19,814 nucleotides of DNA from Deltaproteobacteria bacterium UBA5799. GTDB lineage: Bacteria > Desulfobacterota > GWC2-55-46. Made by a program: the position numbers and the translations under genes. The stretch lies in NCBI GenBank assembly GCA_002418185.1, contig DIDN01000031.1, positions 1-19,814 of the forward strand, written 5' to 3'. This document shows positions 15,333-19,814 of this stretch, in pieces. The notes below the pieces were generated by a model. That model had not been told where the DNA came from, searched no databases, and saw only the letters and a list, made by a program, of their open reading frames with translations. Each line of letters opens with the position of its first letter. Within the stretch, counting starts at the first letter, position 1.

Positions 15333-16919
15333 ATGATATACCTGTATGACACAACGCTCCGCGACGGCACTCAGGCCGAGGACATCTCCTTCTCGGTAGA
15401 GGACAAGACCAGGATAGCCAGGGCGCTCGTCGACCTCGGGGTGCATTATATCGAGGGCGGCTGGCCGGGCAGCAACCCGCGCGACATCGAGTTCTTCAGG
15501 TCCATGGCCGGGGAGAAGCTCGGAAATTCCAGGCTCGTGAGCTTCGGCTCCACCAGGCGCGCAGGCGTGAGGGCCTCAAGCGACGCTAATTTGAAGGCCC
15601 TCGTATCGTCCCGCACTCCCGCCGTAACCATATTCGGAAAGACGTGGAAGCTCCATGTTTTGAAGGCCATCAGGGTCTCGCTTGACGAGAACATCGAGAT
15701 GATCTTCGACTCCGTAAGTTACCTTAAAAAGAGGGTCGGCGAGGTCTTCTACGACGCCGAGCACTTCTTCGACGCCTACAAGGACGACCCGGCGTATGCG
15801 CTTAAGACCCTCAAGGCCGCTGAGGAGGCCGGGGCCGACTTCCTCGTCCTCTGCGACACGAACGGCGGCACGCTCCCCTTCGAGGTGGCCGAGATAACGA
15901 AGGAGGTAAGGCTCAACACCTCCGCGCGCATCGGCATACACGCGCACAACGACTCGGACACGGCCGTTGCGAGCTCCCTTTCCGCCGTAAGGGAGGGCGC
16001 CGTGATGGTGCAGGGCACTGTCAACGGCTTTGGGGAGCGGTGCGGGAACGCGAACCTCTGCTCGATAATCCCCGCCCTCAAGGTCAAGATGGGCCTCGAG
16101 TGCGTAAGCGCCGAGCAGCTTAAAAAACTGAGGAACACCGCGAGGTTCGTAAACGAGCTCGCTAACCTGCCGCACCTCAAGCACCAGCCCTACGTCGGGG
16201 ACAGCGCCTTCGCGCACAAGGGCGGCATCCATGTGAGCGCAATCCTCAAGAACCCCGCGACCTACGAGCACATGAGCCCGGACCTCGTCGGAAATATCCA
16301 GCGCGTCCTGGTGTCCGACCTCTCGGGCAGGTCCAATATCATCTACAAGGCCGAGGAGTACGGGGTCGACATATCGAGCGCCTCCGAGGTCGTCCAGGGC
16401 GTTCTCTCGGAGCTTAAGCTCCTCGAGCACCAGGGCTTCCAGTACGAGGGGGCCGAGGCCTCATTCGAGCTCCTCATCCAGAAGGCCCTGAAGAAGAAGG
16501 AGAGGTACTTCAAGCTCCTCGACTTCAGGGTCATAGACGAGAAGAGGAGCGAGGACGAAGCGCCCCACTCCGAGGCCACCATAAAGCTCGAGGTGAACGG
16601 CATGGTCGAGCACACGGCCGCCGAGGGGAACGGCCCGGTCAATGCCCTCGACAGGGCGCTCCGGAAGGCCCTGGAGAGGTTCTACCCGTCCATCCGGGAA
16701 GTCGAGCTCCTGGATTTCAAGGTGCGGGTCCTTGCCGGGATGCAGGGCACGGCGGCCAGGGTGCGCGTCCTCGTGGAGTCCGGCGACAGGGCCGACAAAT
16801 GGGGCACCGTCGGGGTCTCCGAAAACGTCATCGAGGCGAGCTGGCAGGCGATCGTCGACAGCCTCGAATACAAGCTCTTCAAGGACGGGAAGAAAAGGAA
16901 GGGCAAGCCCGGGGCGTAG
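15333..16919 (+). CDS. cimA: (R)-citramalate synthase
   Basis: CimA condenses acetyl-CoA with pyruvate to (R)-citramalate, the entry to threonine-independent isoleucine synthesis. The 528 residues show the HMGL-type TIM barrel with YDTTLRDGTQAEDISFS at the N-terminus (R10, D11) and the metal-binding HAHND (203-207), then linker helices and a C-terminal LeuA-type dimerisation and allosteric domain (about 390-520). The GTQAEDISFS signature and length fit the long CimA group known from Geobacter better than 2-isopropylmalate synthase, which reads TLRDGEQ; homocitrate synthase is the other paralogue to exclude. The ATG follows a weak GAGAG. Placed next to lysC, it forms an aspartate/isoleucine amino-acid pair. 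The C-terminal domain suggests isoleucine feedback, by family analogy. Confidence 0.93.
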   Translation: MIYLYDTTLRDGTQAEDISFSVEDKTRIARALVDLGVHYIEGGWPGSNPRDIEFFRSMAGEKLGNSRLVSFGSTRRAGVRASSDANLKALVSSRTPAVTIFGKTWKLHVLKAIRVSLDENIEMIFDSVSYLKKRVGEVFYDAEHFFDAYKDDPAYALKTLKAAEEAGADFLVLCDTNGGTLPFEVAEITKEVRLNTSARIGIHAHNDSDTAVASSLSAVREGAVMVQGTVNGFGERCGNANLCSIIPALKVKMGLECVSAEQLKKLRNTARFVNELANLPHLKHQPYVGDSAFAHKGGIHVSAILKNPATYEHMSPDLVGNIQRVLVSDLSGRSNIIYKAEEYGVDISSASEVVQGVLSELKLLEHQGFQYEGAEASFELLIQKALKKKERYFKLLDFRVIDEKRSEDEAPHSEATIKLEVNGMVEHTAAEGNGPVNALDRALRKALERFYPSIREVELLDFKVRVLAGMQGTAARVRVLVESGDRADKWGTVGVSENVIEASWQAIVDSLEYKLFKDGKKRKGKPGA

Positions 16920-16976
16920 GCATTCCGCCCGAGCCCGAGATATTCTCAAGCTTTCCTTTTCACGGGAAGGGGCAAA

Positions 16977-17414
16977 ATGAGAGACAAGCGCTATCCTGCC
17001 TTCCTCCTCGTCTCGATTGCCCTCCTTGCATTATTCGCCTTTCGTAATCCGGCGGCCCTTTTCAAGAGGACCGCGGTGCAGCCGTCCGAGACCGCGCTTT
17101 CGATACTTCAAGCCGGCGCTCTTCCCGCCTCTCCCTCTGCCGAGGCCCCGCACCACTCAAGCCCTTCCATCCCCGTCTTCCCCCTGGACATAAACAAGGC
17201 TTCAGCCGAGGACCTCATGCTCCTTCCCGGCATAGGCGAAAAGACCGCCTTCAGGATAGTCGAGAAAAGGGCGGAAATGAACGGTTTCCGCGAGGTGGAC
17301 GATTTGACAGAGGTCAAGTGGGTTGGTAAAGTCAAGTTGGAGAGGATACGGGGCCTCGTCTTTGCCGGGCCGTCCGACAAGGCCGCGGTTTCCGTTCCAA
17401 AGGTCCTTCCGTAA
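16977..17414 (+). CDS. Membrane-anchored ComEA-like helix-hairpin-helix protein
   Basis: This short 145-residue protein has one N-terminal hydrophobic segment (about 7-22) after a basic MRDKR start, a Pro/Ser/Ala-rich linker (about 35-68) and a C-terminal double helix-hairpin-helix domain starting at D71 (DINKASAEDLMLLPGIGEKT). That is the DNA-binding part of ComEA, the receptor that holds incoming DNA during natural transformation. The SLBB domain present in longer ComEA proteins is absent. Without other competence genes nearby, a role in DNA uptake is only a possibility. The likely ribosome binding site GGGAAGGGG (16964-16972) is partly able to pair with CTTTCC (16951-16956). It stands alone between cimA and the V-type ATPase genes, so its transcript membership is unclear. 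Confidence 0.85.
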   Translation: MRDKRYPAFLLVSIALLALFAFRNPAALFKRTAVQPSETALSILQAGALPASPSAEAPHHSSPSIPVFPLDINKASAEDLMLLPGIGEKTAFRIVEKRAEMNGFREVDDLTEVKWVGKVKLERIRGLVFAGPSDKAAVSVPKVLP

Positions 17415-17481
17415 GAAAGCAGCTCGCCTCAGTTTATTCACGAAAGACAATCGAATACAAGGTTGAAACCGGGGTCTTTCT

Positions 17482-17811
17482 ATGCCGGACGACATCTTAT
17501 CAGAGCTTAGGGCCAGGGAAGAGGAGATGGAGGCCCTCGTAAACGATGCCAGGGAAAGGGCCGCTCGCATAAGGGAGGATGCCGCCCGCGAGGCGAGGGC
17601 GCTCAAGGAGTCCATGGCGTCCTCAGCCGAGGCCGAGGCAGCGCGGCTTGCGGCCTCCGAGCGCGAAAGGACCGAGAAGGACGCCAATCAGATCAAGGAG
17701 GCTGGGAGGAGAGAGGCCCTGGAACTCAGGGAAAAGGGTGAAAGGAAGTTCGAGGGGGCGGTCTCCGAGGTCATGCGTTTCCTCATGGAATCGATTGGTG
17801 CGCCAAGGTGA
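17482..17811 (+). CDS. V/A-type ATPase subunit H (G-like peripheral stalk protein)
   Basis: This 109-residue protein is almost entirely charged alpha-helix (LRAREEEMEALVNDARERAA onwards), rich in Glu, Arg and Ala, with a coiled-coil heptad pattern to about residue 90 and a short C-terminal VSEVMRFLMESIG tail. That form and its place directly before subunit I match subunit H (also called G) of archaeal-type V/A-ATPases, which pairs with subunit E to form the peripheral stalk. Sequence alone would not separate it from other coiled-coil proteins; context carries the call. Its stop overlaps the GTG start of the next gene by four bases. A 67-bp gap with no clear promoter precedes it; it is probably the first gene of the ATPase operon. 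Confidence 0.8.
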   Translation: MPDDILSELRAREEEMEALVNDARERAARIREDAAREARALKESMASSAEAEAARLAASERERTEKDANQIKEAGRREALELREKGERKFEGAVSEVMRFLMESIGAPR

Positions 17812-19688
17812 TAAAGAAGATGCTCAAGGTGAGGATAGTCGGCCCCAGAAGCCGCATCGACGACGCCATAAAGGCGCTCCACTCGGCTGCCGTGCTCCAT
17901 ATCGAGACCGTCCCCGAGGAGGACTTCCGTAACGGCGGTATCCTGAGGAGGCTGCCCATAGAGGCTGAAAGGGTAAGGGAAAAAGAGGAGCTCGAAAGGG
18001 CGCGGGACACCATCAAGAGCCTCACGGCCCTTGTGCCGCCGCCGCCTGTCGTAAGGCCCGCGCGGGTGGAGGCCGGGGAAATACCGCGGTACATGGGCGA
18101 CCTCGCCCATATCGGCGAGCGGGCAAGGGAGCTGCGGGCGCGGAAGGACTCGCTCTCGGAGGAGCTTTCCTCGCTTGGGAAGTACGAGAGGCTGCTCCGG
18201 GGGTTCGCGCCAATGGTGTCGAGGCTCGGAGGTTTGAGGAACTTCGAGGTCGCGGGCATAACGCTTGAGAGGACGAGGGAGGACATAGCGGGCCTCCTTG
18301 AGACAGAGGTGTCGAGGATCACCGAAGGCGCGTACAGGATGCTCACGAAGGACCTGGACGCCGAAACTGTCGGGGTGGTGCTCGCGTACCCGAGGCATTT
18401 CGACCCGCAGGTCAAGGCGCTCCTTTCCGGGAGGGCCATAGGCGAGGTGCGCCTGCCGGACGAGTACGCGGACATGGCCCTCGTCGAGGCGTTGCTGCTC
18501 ATGGGAAGGAGGAGGGCCCGGATTCCCGGGCTCATAAGGGACATCGACAGGGAGCTCTCCGCCATTTCATTCCAATGGTACGACGAAATCGCGGGTACCG
18601 AGAGGGCGATAGAGAACGCGCTCGACGAGTTCGGCGCGCTCTCCTATGCCGCGGCGAGTTCATTCGCCTTCATAATAGAGGGCTGGGTGCCTGCCGAGAG
18701 ATACGGGGACCTCTTAAAGGAGTTCCGGGAGGCGTTCGGTGAGAAAGTGAGGCTAACCCCGATCGAGAGCGGGGCGGCCCGGGACGACTCGGCTCCCGTG
18801 CTCATAAGGAACCCCTGGTTCATAAGGCCGTTCGAGGTCTTTCTATCTGCGCTGCCGCCGCCCAGGTACGGCTCCGTGGACCCGACTATCTATGTCGCGG
18901 TGTTCTTCCCGGCGTTCTTCGGGCTCATAGTGGCCGACATGGGCTACGGCGCGGTCACCATGGCGCTTGCCCTTTTCATCCGGTCGAGGCTCAAGGGCGG
19001 AAAGGAAGCATACAGGGACATAGCGACCGTGCTGGCGATAGCGAGCGCCTCGGCTATCTTCTTCGGCTTTCTTTTCGGCGAGTTCTTAGGCGACCTGGGT
19101 GAGAGGCTGGGGCTCCAACCGATAATCTTCCACAGGATTGAGGCCCTGACAACGCTCATATACGTTACCATAGGCATAGGGATATTCCACGTGCTCCTGG
19201 GCATAGCGCTCGGTATAAAGAGCGCCGTAACACGGAAAAAGCCCAAAAAGGCCGGGGCAAAGACGGCTTTCTTCATGCTCGTCGTCTCGTTCCTCTGGGT
19301 GCTCGGCTCGGCCACAGGGAACCTCCCTGGCGAATACTTTTGGGCCGCTGTTGCAGTTGCGGCCCTGTCATTCGCGGCGCTTGCGGTCCTTGAGGGCATA
19401 CTCGGCCCGGTGGACTTCCTCGAGGCCCTCGGCAACATCGTGTCCTACGTGCGTATCATGGCGGTCGGCACGGCCTCGGTCGTCATGGCCCTGGTCGCGA
19501 ACAGGCTGGGGTCTTTGCCTGAGAGCGTCTTCATAGGGGTCGTGGTGGCCGGGCTTTTGCATTCGCTCAACCTGCTCTTGAGCATACTGAGCCCCTCGAT
19601 ACAGTCCATGAGGCTCCAGTACGTGGAGTTCTTCAGCAAATTCTACGAGGGCGGCGGAAGGAGGTACAGGCCTTTCAGGAGGCGTTAG
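17808..19688 (+). CDS. V/A-type ATPase subunit I (membrane stator, a-subunit homologue)
   Basis: Subunit I forms the ion half-channels against the rotor ring and links it to the peripheral stalks. The 626 residues are typical. A cytoplasmic half (1 to about 340) with long helices is followed by a membrane half with about seven to eight helices, including FFGLIVADMGYGAVTMAL (D377 region), FFGFLFGEFLGDLGERLG and NIVSYVRIMAVGTASVVM. R549 in the SYVR motif corresponds to the essential channel arginine of yeast Vph1. The start is ambiguous: GTG at 17808 overlaps subunit H, but ATG at 17820 has AAGGTGAT well placed upstream and begins MLKVRIVG; I slightly favour that ATG for the true N-terminus. 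Subunit K follows after 30 bases. Confidence 0.95.
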   Translation: MIKKMLKVRIVGPRSRIDDAIKALHSAAVLHIETVPEEDFRNGGILRRLPIEAERVREKEELERARDTIKSLTALVPPPPVVRPARVEAGEIPRYMGDLAHIGERARELRARKDSLSEELSSLGKYERLLRGFAPMVSRLGGLRNFEVAGITLERTREDIAGLLETEVSRITEGAYRMLTKDLDAETVGVVLAYPRHFDPQVKALLSGRAIGEVRLPDEYADMALVEALLLMGRRRARIPGLIRDIDRELSAISFQWYDEIAGTERAIENALDEFGALSYAAASSFAFIIEGWVPAERYGDLLKEFREAFGEKVRLTPIESGAARDDSAPVLIRNPWFIRPFEVFLSALPPPRYGSVDPTIYVAVFFPAFFGLIVADMGYGAVTMALALFIRSRLKGGKEAYRDIATVLAIASASAIFFGFLFGEFLGDLGERLGLQPIIFHRIEALTTLIYVTIGIGIFHVLLGIALGIKSAVTRKKPKKAGAKTAFFMLVVSFLWVLGSATGNLPGEYFWAAVAVAALSFAALAVLEGILGPVDFLEALGNIVSYVRIMAVGTASVVMALVANRLGSLPESVFIGVVVAGLLHSLNLLLSILSPSIQSMRLQYVEFFSKFYEGGGRRYRPFRRR

Positions 19689-19718
19689 CCGAAGCACTAA
19701 ATACCGAGGGAGGCAAAC

Positions 19719-19814
19719 ATGCAAGAGGGACTCATAGCGCTCGCCGCGGCGCTGGCCATCGGGCTCCCGGCCCTGGCGACCGGCTGGGCGCAGAGCAAGA
19801 TCGGCGCTGCAGGC
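19719..19814 (+). CDS. V/A-type ATPase subunit K (proteolipid rotor), cut by window end
   Basis: The ATG follows GAGGGAGG at six bases, a strong ribosome binding site. The 32 visible codons stay open to the end of the window and encode a short MQEGLI start and a hydrophobic helix rich in Ala, Leu and Gly (ALAAALAIGLPALATGWAQS), then KIGAAG. This fits the first transmembrane helix of the c-ring proteolipid, which normally follows subunit I. The ion-binding glutamate, expected in a later helix, is beyond the window, so sodium or proton specificity cannot be read. Confidence 0.8.
   Translation, partial: MQEGLIALAAALAIGLPALATGWAQSKIGAAG

Noticed and set aside
17688..18398. Minus-strand frames opposite the ATPase subunit H and I genes
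   Set aside because: The product is rich in Arg and Pro with no domain, and the plus strand has overlapping genes with strong family signatures.

Overview
This is a GC-rich, tightly packed bacterial chromosome segment of housekeeping and biosynthetic genes. All 18 complete genes, and one gene cut by the right edge, lie on the + strand. The gene string ftsH-folP-cdaA-cdaR-glmM-pdxJ-acpS-nnr-tsaE, followed by lysC and cimA, resembles what I recall from Geobacter and other Desulfobacterota (former Deltaproteobacteria). Codon choice is distinctive: AGG is a major Arg codon and ATA a major Ile codon despite the high GC. I infer an uncultured Desulfobacterota-like or neighbouring lineage, but the placement rests on gene order and codon style, not on a marker phylogeny.

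Layout. 11-3209: two ribosome-assembly GTPases (era, der) and a YihY-family membrane protein; a palindromic repeat lies between era and der. 3347-5227: the membrane protease ftsH, behind an AT-rich 137-bp gap with a possible promoter and followed by a terminator-like hairpin. 5324-12550: a run of genes, mostly overlapping or within a few bases, for folate (folP), cyclic di-AMP (cdaA, cdaR), amino-sugar and peptidoglycan precursors (glmM), pyridoxal phosphate (pdxJ), acyl-carrier-protein activation (acpS), NAD(P)H repair (nnr) and the t6A tRNA modification (tsaE). It is interrupted only by a 75-nt palindrome between glmM and pdxJ. 12623-16919: dihydrolipoyl dehydrogenase, aspartate kinase and citramalate synthase. 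16977-17414: a membrane-anchored ComEA-like helix-hairpin-helix protein. 17482-19814: the start of a V/A-type ATPase operon (subunits H, I and the first 32 codons of K).

How the genes fit together. CdaA, CdaR and GlmM form the classic c-di-AMP module, tying nucleotide signalling to cell-wall precursor supply. LysC opens the aspartate family of amino acids, while CimA makes isoleucine precursor from pyruvate and acetyl-CoA without threonine. The V/A-type ATPase genes point to an ion-translocating rotary enzyme.

I see no phage, CRISPR, toxin, defence or secondary-metabolite system. The points most worth a second look are: an in-frame internal start in lysC with a near-ideal ribosome binding site, predicting a separate regulatory beta subunit; an AcpS in which the conserved metal-binding glutamate reads as valine; two different palindromic intergenic elements; and a FolP with a roughly 135-residue extra N-terminal region.
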